DNA of 64,000 nucleotides from Micromonospora_G sp044901685 (GTDB taxonomy: Bacteria > Actinomycetota > Actinomycetes > Mycobacteriales > Micromonosporaceae). Where the stretch lies: positions 1 through 64,000 of the forward strand of contig NZ_JBJDPS010000022.1 of assembly GCF_044901685.1 (NCBI RefSeq), written 5' to 3'. Shown piece by piece: positions 33,054 to 41,340 of the stretch (positions are counted from its first letter, which is position 1; every line of letters begins with the position of its first letter). The notes below the pieces were generated by a model. It saw only the letters and a program-made list of their open reading frames with translations. It was not told the origin of the DNA and ran no database searches. The position numbers and the translations under genes were made by a program.

Positions 33054-33133
33054 GGGGCCTCCTCGAGTCGGTTCTCCTTCGGTGCCGACCTCCTCGCCGG
33101 CTCCCGGGGTGGGAACCGACCCGGAAAGCAGAA

Positions 33134-33155
33134 GGCCCCGGCACACGCCAGGGCC
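33134..33155 (-). terminator. leader terminator/attenuator upstream of infC
   Basis: On the minus strand GGCCCTGGC-GTGT-GCCGGGGCC forms a 9-bp stem (one G-U pair) followed by TTCTGCTTT, about 80 bases before the infC start. It looks like an intrinsic terminator placed within the operon leader, as in L20- or IF3-controlled leaders. The interval 33156-33370 holds no gene; I could not identify a convincing promoter there. Confidence 0.6.
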
Positions 33156-33370
33156 CGCTCGACCGGTCAGCACGGCACGCCGCGCGCCGCCTCGGACACG
33201 TCCGGGGCGGTTGACCGGACCCGGCCACCGACTGGGGCGACTCGGGTGGGAGCAGGCGCTCCGCTTCAGGCTGTCATCGAGAAACGACGACAGCATGGTC
33301 GACCCGCCAAGGTTAGCAGGTCAGGCCGGAAGCCGCGAAAACGGGCGGGCCACCGGCGGGTCGGGGTGAC

Positions 33371-33841
33371 TCAGCTCGCCGCCGGCACCGGCTGCGCGCT
33401 CTGGTGCAGGGCCCGGAGCGCGCGTACGCCGACCACCGCCGAGTCCTTGTCCACCGCCTGCACGGCGATCATCGGGATCAGCTCGTCGTCGTGCAGCTCC
33501 AGGCTGGCCCAGGGCGAGCCCCGGTCGAACCGGACCGCCCGGACCACCTCCCAGGGCAGGTTGTACGAGCCGAGCACGTTGCGCACCCGCACCCCGTTGG
33601 CGTCCGCCTCGACCCGGACCCGGGTGAAGAGCAGCACGATCGCCGCGCCGAGCACACCCAGGCCGATCATGGCGAACGAGTCGCCGCGCTGGAAGGTGGC
33701 CGCGCCCTGGCCGGTCGACCCGTGCAGCGCCAGCCCCAGCGCGGTGAAGGTCACCACCAGGGCCGGGGCGAGGATCCAGCACATCATCCGCAGCCGGTGC
33801 GGTCGGAGCCGGAGAACGTCGGGTTCGGTCACGCCCGCCAT
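33371..33841 (-). CDS. membrane protein with bacterial PH-like domain
   Basis: A 156-residue protein with two N-terminal transmembrane helices (MMCWILAPALVVTFTALGLAL and about residues 55-72), followed by a PH-like domain typical of the actinobacterial DUF found next to hisG: VRVEADANGVRVRNVLGSYNLPWEVVRAVRFDRGSPWA, beta-strands, and a C-terminal helix. The function is unknown. The ATG at 33841 is the first candidate. It lies 34 bases downstream of hisG and is probably co-transcribed. Confidence 0.85.
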   Translation of the reverse strand: MAGVTEPDVLRLRPHRLRMMCWILAPALVVTFTALGLALHGSTGQGAATFQRGDSFAMIGLGVLGAAIVLLFTRVRVEADANGVRVRNVLGSYNLPWEVVRAVRFDRGSPWASLELHDDELIPMIAVQAVDKDSAVVGVRALRALHQSAQPVPAAS

Positions 33842-33875
33842 CTTGCCATCTCCGGCCGCACCGTCGGCGGGCGGT

Positions 33876-34721
33876 TCAGAGCCGGCAGGCGTGGATGTCG
33901 GTGACCAGGATCGCCCGGGCGCCGAGGTCGTACAACTCGTCCATGATCCGGTGTACGTCGGCGCGCAGCACCATCGCCTGGACCGCCACCCACCCCTCCC
34001 GGTGCAGCGGTGAGATGGTCGGCGACTCGATGCCCGGGGTGAGCGCGGTGGCCCGGTCGAGCAGGTCGGCCCGGACGTCGTAGGCGAGCATCACGTACCG
34101 ACGGGCGACCAGCACCCCGTGCAACCGGCGCAGCAGCTGTTCGGCCTGGGGGTTCGCCGGAGCGCCGAGCCGGCGGATCAGCACCGCCGACGACCGCAGG
34201 ATCGGCTCGCCGACGACCACCAGCCCGGCCTGGCGCAGGGTGGCGCCGGTCTCCACCACGTCGGCCACCACGTCGGCCACGCCGAGCCGGACCGCGTTCT
34301 CGACCGCGCCGTCGAGCCGGACCACGTCCGCCTCGATGCCGTGCTCGACCAGGTGGCGTTCCACCACCCCGGGGTACGCGGTGGCGATCCGCCGGCCGGC
34401 GATCTCGTCCACCGAGGCGATGGTCTCCGGGGAGGCGGCGAACCGGAAGGTGGCGCCGCCGAAGTTGAGGTCGAGCACCTCCTCGGCCGGGCTGCCGGCG
34501 TCGATCAGCAGGTCCCGCCCGGTGATGCCGAGGTCGAGGTCGCCGGAGCCGACGTAGGTGGCGATGTCACGGGGACGGAGGTAGAAGAACTCGACGTTGT
34601 TCGGCTCGTCCCGACAGACCAGGTCCTTCGGGTCGGTGCGCTGGCGGTAGCCCGCCTCGCGCAGCATCTGGGCGGCGGGGGCGGAGAGGGTGCCCTTGTT
34701 GGGGATGGCGATGCGCAGCAT
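33876..34721 (-). CDS. hisG: ATP phosphoribosyltransferase (long form)
   Basis: First step of histidine synthesis: joins ATP and PRPP. 281 residues, the HisG-long type: catalytic domain MLRIAIPNKGTLSAPAAQML, DLDLGITGRDLL and TAYPGVVERHL, plus the C-terminal ACT-like regulatory domain (TISPLHREGWVAVQAMV), which confers histidine inhibition. ATG 34721 follows GAAGGAG; the longer open frame is rejected. It is downstream of hisE. Confidence 0.97.
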   Translation of the reverse strand: MLRIAIPNKGTLSAPAAQMLREAGYRQRTDPKDLVCRDEPNNVEFFYLRPRDIATYVGSGDLDLGITGRDLLIDAGSPAEEVLDLNFGGATFRFAASPETIASVDEIAGRRIATAYPGVVERHLVEHGIEADVVRLDGAVENAVRLGVADVVADVVETGATLRQAGLVVVGEPILRSSAVLIRRLGAPANPQAEQLLRRLHGVLVARRYVMLAYDVRADLLDRATALTPGIESPTISPLHREGWVAVQAMVLRADVHRIMDELYDLGARAILVTDIHACRL

Positions 34722-34782
34722 CTGAGGTGCTCCTTCGATCGGCTGGACGGGGTTCGGCCGTTGAATCGGGGGCGGTGGCACC

Positions 34783-35046
34783 TCAGAGATGTCGGTACAC
34801 GTCCTTGAGCTCCAGGCCGGTCGCGAGCATCAGCACCTGGGCCTGGTAGAGCAGTTGGGAGATCTCCTCGGCGGCCCGCTCGGGGCCCTCGTGCTCGGCG
34901 GCCATCCACGACTCGGCCGCCTCCTCGACGACCTTCTTGCCGATCGCGTGGACGCCGCGCTCCAGGGCGGCCACCGTCGCCGAGCCCGGAGTGCCGGCGG
35001 CGGCCTTGGCCTGCAGCTCGGCGAACAGCTCTTCGAACGTCTTCAC
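34783..35046 (-). CDS. hisE: phosphoribosyl-ATP diphosphatase
   Basis: Second step of histidine synthesis: hydrolyses phosphoribosyl-ATP to the AMP form. 87 residues of the all-alpha MazG-like fold: KTFEELFAELQAKAA, KKVVEEAAESWMAA with the metal-binding acidic residues, and AAEEISQLLYQAQVLM. GTG start at 35046. It is paired with hisG, 61 bases apart. Confidence 0.97.
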   Translation of the reverse strand: MKTFEELFAELQAKAAAGTPGSATVAALERGVHAIGKKVVEEAAESWMAAEHEGPERAAEEISQLLYQAQVLMLATGLELKDVYRHL

Positions 35047-35117
35047 GGAATCGGATTCTCGCAGCCGCCCGCCGCCGTCCGCCGCGCCGGGTCGTCCCCG
35101 GCCAACAGGTGGACCGG

Positions 35118-36128
35118 TCAGCCGACCGTCACCTCGTGGTCGTCCAGGTGCCGTACGCCGCCGCCGGTGGCCGCCGCCGCGTACGCCTGGAGGGTGTAGT
35201 CGCCCGGCGGGAGGCTCAGCCGGACCCGCGCCTCACCCTGTGCCGGTGACCCGGCGGAGAGGGTGAGCAGCCGTTCGGTGACGGTCCGGTTGCCCTGGAG
35301 CACCCGCAGGTGCACCCCGGCCGGGCCGACGGTCCCGGCGACGTGCACCTCCAGATCGCGCCCGACCCGGTCCCCCTGCTGCGGGCTGATCAGCCAGACC
35401 GGGGCGAGTACGTCCACCGCCGGGGCTCGCCCCAGCACCTCCCGTACGTCGACCCGGTCCCAGAGCCGGTCCACCGGTACGCCGTCGAGCAGCAGCCGTA
35501 CCCCGGTGATCCCGGTCACCGCGGTGGCCGTCCAGACCAGTTGCTGGACCGCCTGGGCCGCCACCCGGTCATCGGCCGAGCCGCTGACCGGCACCGGGGC
35601 GGCGGCGCCGGCCAGGTCGACGGTGGCGGTGCCGGCGGAGACCGTGACCGCGCGCAGGCGCGTCCCCGGCGGCCAGCCGGCGCGGTAGTCGGGATCGCGC
35701 GCCCCGGCGGACTCGACCAGGTGCCGCAGCGCGGCCCGGACCCGGTCCGCGGGCGACCCGTCGCCCACCGGCAGCGGACGGAACTCGCGGTAGAGCCCGT
35801 GCTCCGGGTCGGCACCCTGGTAGTAGACGGCGACCGGGGCGGTCGCCGGCCCGGCCGAGGACGGCTCGGCACCGGGTGAGGACGGCTCGGCACCGGGCGA
35901 CGGCGCGGGACCGGGCCGGACCGGCGGACCGCAGGTGCTCACCACGGCCGCGCAGGCGACCACGACGGCGGCCCCGACCAGCAGCCGGTCGAGCGACGCG
36001 AACCGCGTCCGCCGCCACCACCACCGCCGCCGCCGAATCCGGCGGCGGATACTGTCGAGCGCCACCGGGGAGACCTCGACCCGGCCGGCCTCGTCGGCGA
36101 GCACCTGGCGCAGCAGTTCCTCGTTCAT
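35118..36128 (-). CDS. membrane-anchored GerMN/Gmad2-domain protein
   Basis: A 336-residue protein coupled to an ECF sigma factor. The cytoplasmic N-terminus (MNEELLRQVLADEAGRVEV) and basic stretch RRRIRRRRWWWRR are followed by one transmembrane helix (LLVGAAVVVACAAVV), a Pro/Ser linker with repeated PGAEPSS units, a GerMN domain (about 100-220) and a C-terminal Gmad2 immunoglobulin-like domain (LISPQQGDRV...LPPGDYTLQAYA). The layout (cytoplasmic tail, helix, extracellular sensor) suggests an anti-sigma or envelope-sensing partner, but I see no recognised anti-sigma motif, so that role is inferred from position. Confidence 0.8.
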   Translation of the reverse strand: MNEELLRQVLADEAGRVEVSPVALDSIRRRIRRRRWWWRRTRFASLDRLLVGAAVVVACAAVVSTCGPPVRPGPAPSPGAEPSSPGAEPSSAGPATAPVAVYYQGADPEHGLYREFRPLPVGDGSPADRVRAALRHLVESAGARDPDYRAGWPPGTRLRAVTVSAGTATVDLAGAAAPVPVSGSADDRVAAQAVQQLVWTATAVTGITGVRLLLDGVPVDRLWDRVDVREVLGRAPAVDVLAPVWLISPQQGDRVGRDLEVHVAGTVGPAGVHLRVLQGNRTVTERLLTLSAGSPAQGEARVRLSLPPGDYTLQAYAAAATGGGVRHLDDHEVTVG

Positions 36129-36235
36129 CGCGACGCCCCCGGCGCCCCGTTCGGCGCGGCGGCCCAGCAGGCCCCGTTCGGCGCGGCAGCCCAGAAGGTC
36201 CCGTTCGGCGCGGTAGCCGCGAAGGCCCCGCTCAT
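36125..36235 (-). CDS. 36-residue micro-ORF coupling the sigma factor and GerMN genes
   Basis: Encodes MSGAFAATAPNG followed by repeats of the type W-AAAPNG and ending GASR. Its ATG overlaps the sigma-factor stop (ATGA at 36235-36232), and its stop overlaps the ATG of the GerMN gene (ATGA at 36128-36125). The body is a three-copy 27-bp tandem repeat. It may be a real coupling peptide or a repeat expansion that simply kept the frame open. Confidence 0.4.
   Translation of the reverse strand: MSGAFAATAPNGTFWAAAPNGACWAAAPNGAPGASR
36145..36225. repeat. 27-bp tandem repeat, three copies
   Basis: Copies at 36145-36171, 36172-36198 and 36199-36225 share the core CCCGTTCGGCGCGG. The period is a multiple of three, so the micro-ORF reading frame is preserved through the array. 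Confidence 0.9.
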
Positions 36236-36750
36236 CGCAGCGCGCCCAGCGACTGGCGCAGGGCGGCGACCCCGCGCGAGGTGTGGCTCTTCACCGCACC
36301 CCGGCTCACCCCCATCACCTCGGCGGTCTCGGCCTCGGAGAGGTCGGCGTAGTAACGCAGCACGATCGCCTCCCGCTGCCGGGTGGGCAGGGCCCGCAAC
36401 GCGGCCAGCACCGCGTCGTGGCGGAGCAGGGCGAGCGCCCCGGCCTCGGCGCTCGGCGCGTCCGGCTCGGGCCGGGTGCGGGCCAGGTGCGCCCGTACCA
36501 CCTGGCGGTGGCGCAGCGCCGAGCGGCTCCGGTTGACCACCGTCACGCGCAGGTAGGCCAGCGCACGGTCGGCCTCGCGCAGCCGGGGCCAGTGCGCGTG
36601 CAGTGCCACGTACGCGTCCTGCACGACCTCCTCGGCCGCCTCCCGGTCGTGCAGCAGCAACGCGGCGAGCCGGACCAGCGGGCGGTAGTGCGCGGCGAAG
36701 AGACGGGTCACCGCCTCGTCCGCGCCCCACTGTGCCCGTGGGTACGGCAT
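36232..36750 (-). CDS. SigE-type ECF RNA polymerase sigma factor
   Basis: A 172-residue ECF sigma factor of the large actinobacterial SigE-family group. Region 2 contains FAAHYRPLVRLAALLLHDREAAEEVVQDAYVALH, and region 4 contains LPTRQREAIVLRYYADLSEAETAEVMGVSRGAVKSHTSRGVAAL. ATG 36750 follows GGGAGG. It is translationally chained through the micro-ORF to a GerMN membrane protein, the usual place for a cognate regulator. The target genes are unknown. Confidence 0.93.
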   Translation of the reverse strand: MPYPRAQWGADEAVTRLFAAHYRPLVRLAALLLHDREAAEEVVQDAYVALHAHWPRLREADRALAYLRVTVVNRSRSALRHRQVVRAHLARTRPEPDAPSAEAGALALLRHDAVLAALRALPTRQREAIVLRYYADLSEAETAEVMGVSRGAVKSHTSRGVAALRQSLGALR

Positions 36751-36919
36751 GGTCCTCCCGCCGAGCGCGCCGGTCAGCGGATGGATGGTCACCTGTGGAC
36801 GACGCGCGATTCCTGTCTCCGGTTTACCGCCGGTCGGCGAATGGCACCAGTCGGTGACCGGAAGCCGACCGGCACCACGCCGGGGACACGATGCCCTAGC
36901 GACGTGATGGGGAACTCTA

Positions 36920-36947
36920 TGGACGACCGTGCACCCGCGCCTATGCT
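36920..36947 (+). promoter_or_regulatory. promoter giving a probable leaderless mRNA
   Basis: TGGACG (36920-36925) and TATGCT (36942-36947) are 16 bases apart. The expected start point, seven bases after the -10 box, coincides with ATG 36955 of the binding-protein gene, which has no ribosome site. Confidence 0.45.
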
Positions 36948-36954
36948 GTCCGCC

Positions 36955-37824
36955 ATGGCTCGTCCTACCGTGCCGGTCGCCCTCGGGGCCGCGACCGTCC
37001 TCCTCGCCGCCCTCGCCGGCTGCGCCCCGCAGGATGCAGCGGACCCGTCGACCCCGTCCGGGCCCGCCGAGGCGTCCTGCGAGAAGTCCGCCCTCAGCAC
37101 CAAGACGCCGGGCAGGCTGACCATCGGCACCGACGAGCCGGCGTACGAGCCGTGGTTCACCGACAACAAGCCGGAGAACGGCGAGGGCTTCGAGTCGGCG
37201 GTCGCGTACGCGGTCGCGGAGCGGCTCGGCTACGCCCGTACCGAGGTGGTCTGGAACCGGGTGAAGTTCGAGAACGCGATCGCTCCCGGGCCGAAGGACT
37301 TCGACTTCGACATCAACCAGTTCTCCATCACGGAGGAGCGCAAGCAGGCGGTCGACTTCTCCGCGCCGTACTATCTGGTCCGCCAGACGGTGATCGCGCT
37401 GAAGTCGTCGAAGATCGCCGGCAGGACCACGCTGGCCGACCTGCGGGGCGCCACCCTCGGCGCCCAGGTCGGCACCACCAGCTACCAGGCGATCACCGAC
37501 GTGCTCAAGCCCGGCCCCAAGCCGCAGGTGTTCAACACCAACGACGACGCCAAGAAGGCGCTCCAGAACGGACAGATCGACGGGTTGGTGGTGGACCTGC
37601 CGACCGCGTTCTACATCACCGGCGCCGAACTCACCGACGCCACCATCGTCGGCCAGGTGCCGCAGGTCGGCGTGCCGGAGACGTTCGGCCTGGTGCTGGA
37701 CAAGGGCTCGCCGCTGACCGGCTGCGTCGGCCGGGCGGTCACCGAACTGCGCGACGCGGGCACGCTGGGCGAGCTGGAGAAGAAGTGGCTCGCCCAGGTG
37801 GCGGGCGCGCCCGAGCTGACGTGA
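36955..37824 (+). CDS. amino-acid ABC transporter substrate-binding lipoprotein
   Basis: Family 3 solute-binding protein that captures an amino acid for the importer encoded downstream. Signal peptide MARPTVPVALGAATVLLAALAGC ends in a lipobox. Lobes contain LTIGTDEPAYEPWF, GFESAVAYAVAERLG, DFDINQFSITEERKQAVDFS and GATLGAQVGTTSYQ. 289 residues. ATG 36955 is chosen because it gives an ideal signal peptide and sits at the predicted transcript start; ATGs at 36907 and 36919 are alternatives. The specific amino acid is not readable. Confidence 0.92.
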   Translation: MARPTVPVALGAATVLLAALAGCAPQDAADPSTPSGPAEASCEKSALSTKTPGRLTIGTDEPAYEPWFTDNKPENGEGFESAVAYAVAERLGYARTEVVWNRVKFENAIAPGPKDFDFDINQFSITEERKQAVDFSAPYYLVRQTVIALKSSKIAGRTTLADLRGATLGAQVGTTSYQAITDVLKPGPKPQVFNTNDDAKKALQNGQIDGLVVDLPTAFYITGAELTDATIVGQVPQVGVPETFGLVLDKGSPLTGCVGRAVTELRDAGTLGELEKKWLAQVAGAPELT

Positions 37825-38666
37825 GCCTGCTCGACCACTCCCCCTCCGCGTACGCCCGCGACCGGGCCGCCTACCGGCACCGGCAGACGGTCCGCTCGGT
37901 GCTGGTCGCCGCCGCCTCCACCGGGGTGCTCGGCGCGCTGCTGGTCGTCGCGGTCACCGGTTCACCGGGCTGGGACCGGGTCCGACAGTCCTTCCTCGAC
38001 CCGGAGATCGCCCGGGCGGCACTGCCGGACGTGCTGGCCGGGCTCTGGCTCAACGTCCGGCTGCTCTTCTTCTGCGCCCTCGGCGCGCTCGCCCTCGGCC
38101 TGGTGGTGGCCCTGCTGCGCACCCTGCGCGGCCCGGTCTTCTTCCCGGTCCGGGCACTGGCCACGGGCTACACGTACGTCTTCCGGGGAATGCCGCTGAT
38201 CATCGTGCTCTACGTCTTCACCCTCGGCGTGCCGGGTCTGCGGTTGCAGGGCATGCCCCCGGTGCTGGTGCTCGGCGGCGCGGCGCTGGTGTTCACGTAC
38301 AGCGGTTACCTGGCGGAGGTGTTCCGGGCCGGGATCGAGTCGGTGCACCCGAGCCAGTTCGCCGCCGGCCGCTCGCTCGGGTTGACCTACCGGCAGACGA
38401 TGCGTCACGTGGTGCTGCCGCAGGCCGCCCGCCGGGTCGCCCCGCCGCTGCTCAACGACGTGGTCGCGCTCCAGAAGGACGTCGGGCTGGTCTCCCTGGC
38501 CGGGCCGATCGACGCGGTACGGGCGGCCCAGATCCAGACCGCCGTGCACTTCAACTACACCCCGTACGTCGTCGCCGGGGTGCTGTTCGTGCTGCTCGCG
38601 ATCCCGCTGATCGCGGTGACCGACTGGGTGACCCTGCGCGCCGCCCGCCGCCAGGCCGGAGGGTGA
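37821..38666 (+). CDS. amino-acid ABC transporter permease
   Basis: HisM/GlnP-type permease, 281 residues. A basic N-terminal cytoplasmic segment and extra first helix precede the conserved core of five helices. The ATPase-contact loop is EVFRAGIESVHPSQFAAGRSLGLTYRQTMRHVVLPQA. GTG start overlaps the binding-protein stop. The core includes FRGMPLIIVLYVF and ALQKDVGLVSLAG, both typical of the family. Confidence 0.94.
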   Translation: MSLLDHSPSAYARDRAAYRHRQTVRSVLVAAASTGVLGALLVVAVTGSPGWDRVRQSFLDPEIARAALPDVLAGLWLNVRLLFFCALGALALGLVVALLRTLRGPVFFPVRALATGYTYVFRGMPLIIVLYVFTLGVPGLRLQGMPPVLVLGGAALVFTYSGYLAEVFRAGIESVHPSQFAAGRSLGLTYRQTMRHVVLPQAARRVAPPLLNDVVALQKDVGLVSLAGPIDAVRAAQIQTAVHFNYTPYVVAGVLFVLLAIPLIAVTDWVTLRAARRQAGG

Positions 38667-38670
38667 ACCG

Positions 38671-39462
38671 GTGACCGTGACCGACCGGAGCACGCCGGAC
38701 GCGACCCGGGACGCGACCACCGGCCTGCTCGCCTGCCGGGGACTGCGCAAGGCGTACGCCGGCCGGACCGTGCTGGACGGGCTCGACCTGGACGTGGCCG
38801 AACACGAGGTGGTGGCGTTGATCGGCGCCTCCGGCTCGGGCAAGTCGACCCTGCTGCGCTGCCTCAACCTGCTCGACGACATCGACGACGGAACGATCCA
38901 CCTGGACGGCGAGCACATCACCGACCCCCGGATCGACCCCGACCTGGTACGTCGCCGGATCGGCATCGTGTTCCAGTCGTACAACCTGTTCCCGCACCTG
39001 AGCGTGCTGGACAACATCACCCTGGCGCCCCGGCGGGTCTACCGGCGCGGCCGGACCGAGGCCGAGACCCAGGCCCGGGAACTGCTCGACCGGGTGGGGC
39101 TGGCGGATCACGCGACGTCCTACCCGGACCGGCTCTCCGGCGGCCAGCAGCAGCGGGTGGCGATCGTCCGGGCCCTGGTCAACTCGCCCCGGCTGATGCT
39201 GCTGGACGAGGTCACCTCCGCCCTCGACCCGGAGCTGGTGGGTGAGGTGCTGAACCTGGTCCGCGAACTCAAGTCGGACGGGATGACCATGGTGCTGGCC
39301 ACCCACGAGATGGGCTTCGCCCGGGAGGTCGCCGACCGGGTCTGTTTCCTCGACGGCGGCCGGGTGATCGAGCAGGGACCGCCGTCCCGGGTGTTGGGCG
39401 AGCCGACGCAGGCCCGCACCCGGCAGTTCCTCCGGCGGATCATCGAGGCCGGTCGGCTCTGA
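38671..39462 (+). CDS. amino-acid ABC transporter ATP-binding protein
   Basis: GlnQ-type ATPase, 263 residues: Walker A GASGSGKST, Q-loop IVFQSYNLFPHLSV, signature LSGGQQQRV, Walker B LMLLDEVTSALD, switch histidine in ATHEMGF. GTG start 4 bases after the permease stop with GGAGGG upstream. Last gene of a three-gene importer, convergent with ribH. Confidence 0.95.
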   Translation: MTVTDRSTPDATRDATTGLLACRGLRKAYAGRTVLDGLDLDVAEHEVVALIGASGSGKSTLLRCLNLLDDIDDGTIHLDGEHITDPRIDPDLVRRRIGIVFQSYNLFPHLSVLDNITLAPRRVYRRGRTEAETQARELLDRVGLADHATSYPDRLSGGQQQRVAIVRALVNSPRLMLLDEVTSALDPELVGEVLNLVRELKSDGMTMVLATHEMGFAREVADRVCFLDGGRVIEQGPPSRVLGEPTQARTRQFLRRIIEAGRL

Positions 39463-39490
39463 GCGCCGACCGGCCCCGACGACCCCCGGT

Positions 39491-39991
39491 TCAGCCGCCG
39501 AAGCCGAGCTGCCCGGTACGCGGCTTCAGGTCCCGGATCGCCAACGCCGCGTCGAGGGCGGCGACGGTGGCCGCCCAGCCCTTGTCCTCGGCCGATCCGG
39601 GCAGACCGGCCCGGTCCCGAGCCTGGTCGATCGTGTTCACCGTGAGCACACCCTGGCCGACCGGCTTACCGGCGTCCAGGGCGACCCGGGTCAGTCCGTC
39701 GGTCACCGACCGGCAGACGTAGTCGAAGTGCGCGGTGCTGCCCCGGACCACCACTCCGAGGGCCACCACCACGTCGTACTCCCGGGCCATGGCCTGGGCG
39801 ACCACCGGCAACTCCACCGAGCCGGCGACCCGGGCCACGCGAACGTTGCGCACCCCGGACGCCTCGGCCGCCGCCACCGCCCGCTCGACCATGTGGTCGG
39901 TCAGCTCGCCGTGCCACCGGGCCGCGACCACGCCGACGGTCAGCCCCGCCGCGTCCACCGCGTCCGCACCCGGTTCCCCGAACCCCGCCAT
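39491..39991 (-). CDS. ribH: lumazine synthase
   Basis: Condenses ribitylamino-pyrimidinedione with dihydroxybutanone phosphate to 6,7-dimethyl-8-ribityllumazine, forming icosahedral shells in many bacteria. 166 residues: VGVVAARWHGELTDHM, VARVAGSVELPVVAQAMA, VVVALGVVVRGSTAHFDYVC (histidine base) and GVLTVNTIDQARDRAG. The ATG at 39991 excludes a longer frame overlapping ribBA. Last gene of the rib operon. Confidence 0.96.
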   Translation of the reverse strand: MAGFGEPGADAVDAAGLTVGVVAARWHGELTDHMVERAVAAAEASGVRNVRVARVAGSVELPVVAQAMAREYDVVVALGVVVRGSTAHFDYVCRSVTDGLTRVALDAGKPVGQGVLTVNTIDQARDRAGLPGSAEDKGWAATVAALDAALAIRDLKPRTGQLGFGG

Positions 39992-39993
39992 CG

Positions 39994-41340
39994 TCACACC
40001 GTTCCTTCCGTGATGCCGTCGAGCTCGCCCAACAGGTGGCCCATCCGGTCCCGCTTGGTCCGCAGGTAGCGGACGTTCTCCGGGGTCGCCCGCACCGGCA
40101 GGCCCTCCCGCCCGGTGATGGTCAGCCCGTACCCCTCCAGCCCGGCCCGCTTGGCCGGGTTGTTGGTGAGCAGCCGCATGGACCGTACGCCGAGGTCGTA
40201 GAGGATCTGTGCGCCGGTGCCGTACTCCCGGGCGTCGGCCGGCAGGCCCAGGTCCAGGTTGGCGTCCACGGTGTCCCGCCCCTGGTCCTGCAACTGGTAC
40301 GCCTGGAGCTTGTGCAGCAGGCCGATGCCCCGCCCCTCGTGCCCGCGTACGTAGAGCACGACGCCGCGCCCCTCCTGCGCCACCCGGTCCATCGCGGCGT
40401 GCAACTGCGGCCCGCAGTCGCACCGCAGCGAGCCGAAGACGTCCCCGGTGAGGCACTCGGAGTGCACCCGGACCAGCACGTCCTGCCCGTCACCGATCTC
40501 GCCGAAGACGAGCGCGACGTGCTCGGACGGGTCGTTGGCGACCCGGTAGCCGAGCGCCCGGAAGTGCCCCTGCGGCGTCGGCAGCTTCGCCTCGGCGACC
40601 AGCTCGACCTGCTTCTCGGTCCGCCGCCGGTACGCGATCAGGTCGGCGACGCTGATCAGCGTCAGACCGTGGTCGGCGCTGAACTTCTCCAGGTCCGGCA
40701 GGCGCATCATGGTGCCGTCGTCGTTGACCAGCTCGCAGAGCACCCCGGCCTCGTTCAGCCCGGCGAGCCGGGCCAGGTCGATCGCGGCCTCGGTGTGTCC
40801 CGCCCGGCGCAGCACCCCGCCGGCCCGCGCCCGCAGCGGCACCACGTGACCCGGACGGGCCAGGTCGGTCGAGCGGGTCGCCGGGTCGGCGAGCAGCCGG
40901 ATGGTGTGCGCCCGGTCGGCGGCCGAGATCCCGGTGCTGACCCCCTCGCGGGCGTCCACCGTCACCGTGTACGCGGTGCCGCGCCGGTCCTGGTTGGTGT
41001 GGTACATCGGCGGCAGTTCGAGCCGGTCGGCCGCGGCCTCGGTGATCGGCGCGCAGATGTAGCCCGACGTGTAGCGGACCGTGAAGGCGAGCAGCTCCGG
41101 TGTGGCCAGCTCGGCCGCGAAGATCAGGTCGCCCTCGTTCTCCCGGTCGGCGTCGTCCACCACGACCACCGGTCGACCGGCGGCGATCTGCGCGATCGCC
41201 TCCTCGACCGAGGCGAAGGCGGAGTCGTCGGACGCCGAGCCGGAGGAGCCGGGCCCGCCGGAGGAGCCGGGCGCCGCGCCGTCGGACCGGCCGGGGTCGG
41301 GCCGGGTGAAGTCTGCCTCGACGAGTGTCGACTCGCTCAT
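39994..41340 (-). CDS. ribBA: bifunctional DHBP synthase / GTP cyclohydrolase II
   Basis: Makes both riboflavin precursors. 448 residues: a low-complexity Ser/Gly/Pro start, a DHBP synthase domain (about 45-245; DDADRENEGDL, RAGHTEAAIDLARL) and a GTP cyclohydrolase II domain (about 250-448; zinc cysteines in SECLTGDVFGSLRCDC, then RGHEGRGIG). ATG 41340 overlaps the ribE stop (ATGA). A far longer open frame upstream is a shadow of ribE and ribD. Confidence 0.97.
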   Translation of the reverse strand: MSESTLVEADFTRPDPGRSDGAAPGSSGGPGSSGSASDDSAFASVEEAIAQIAAGRPVVVVDDADRENEGDLIFAAELATPELLAFTVRYTSGYICAPITEAAADRLELPPMYHTNQDRRGTAYTVTVDAREGVSTGISAADRAHTIRLLADPATRSTDLARPGHVVPLRARAGGVLRRAGHTEAAIDLARLAGLNEAGVLCELVNDDGTMMRLPDLEKFSADHGLTLISVADLIAYRRRTEKQVELVAEAKLPTPQGHFRALGYRVANDPSEHVALVFGEIGDGQDVLVRVHSECLTGDVFGSLRCDCGPQLHAAMDRVAQEGRGVVLYVRGHEGRGIGLLHKLQAYQLQDQGRDTVDANLDLGLPADAREYGTGAQILYDLGVRSMRLLTNNPAKRAGLEGYGLTITGREGLPVRATPENVRYLRTKRDRMGHLLGELDGITEGTV

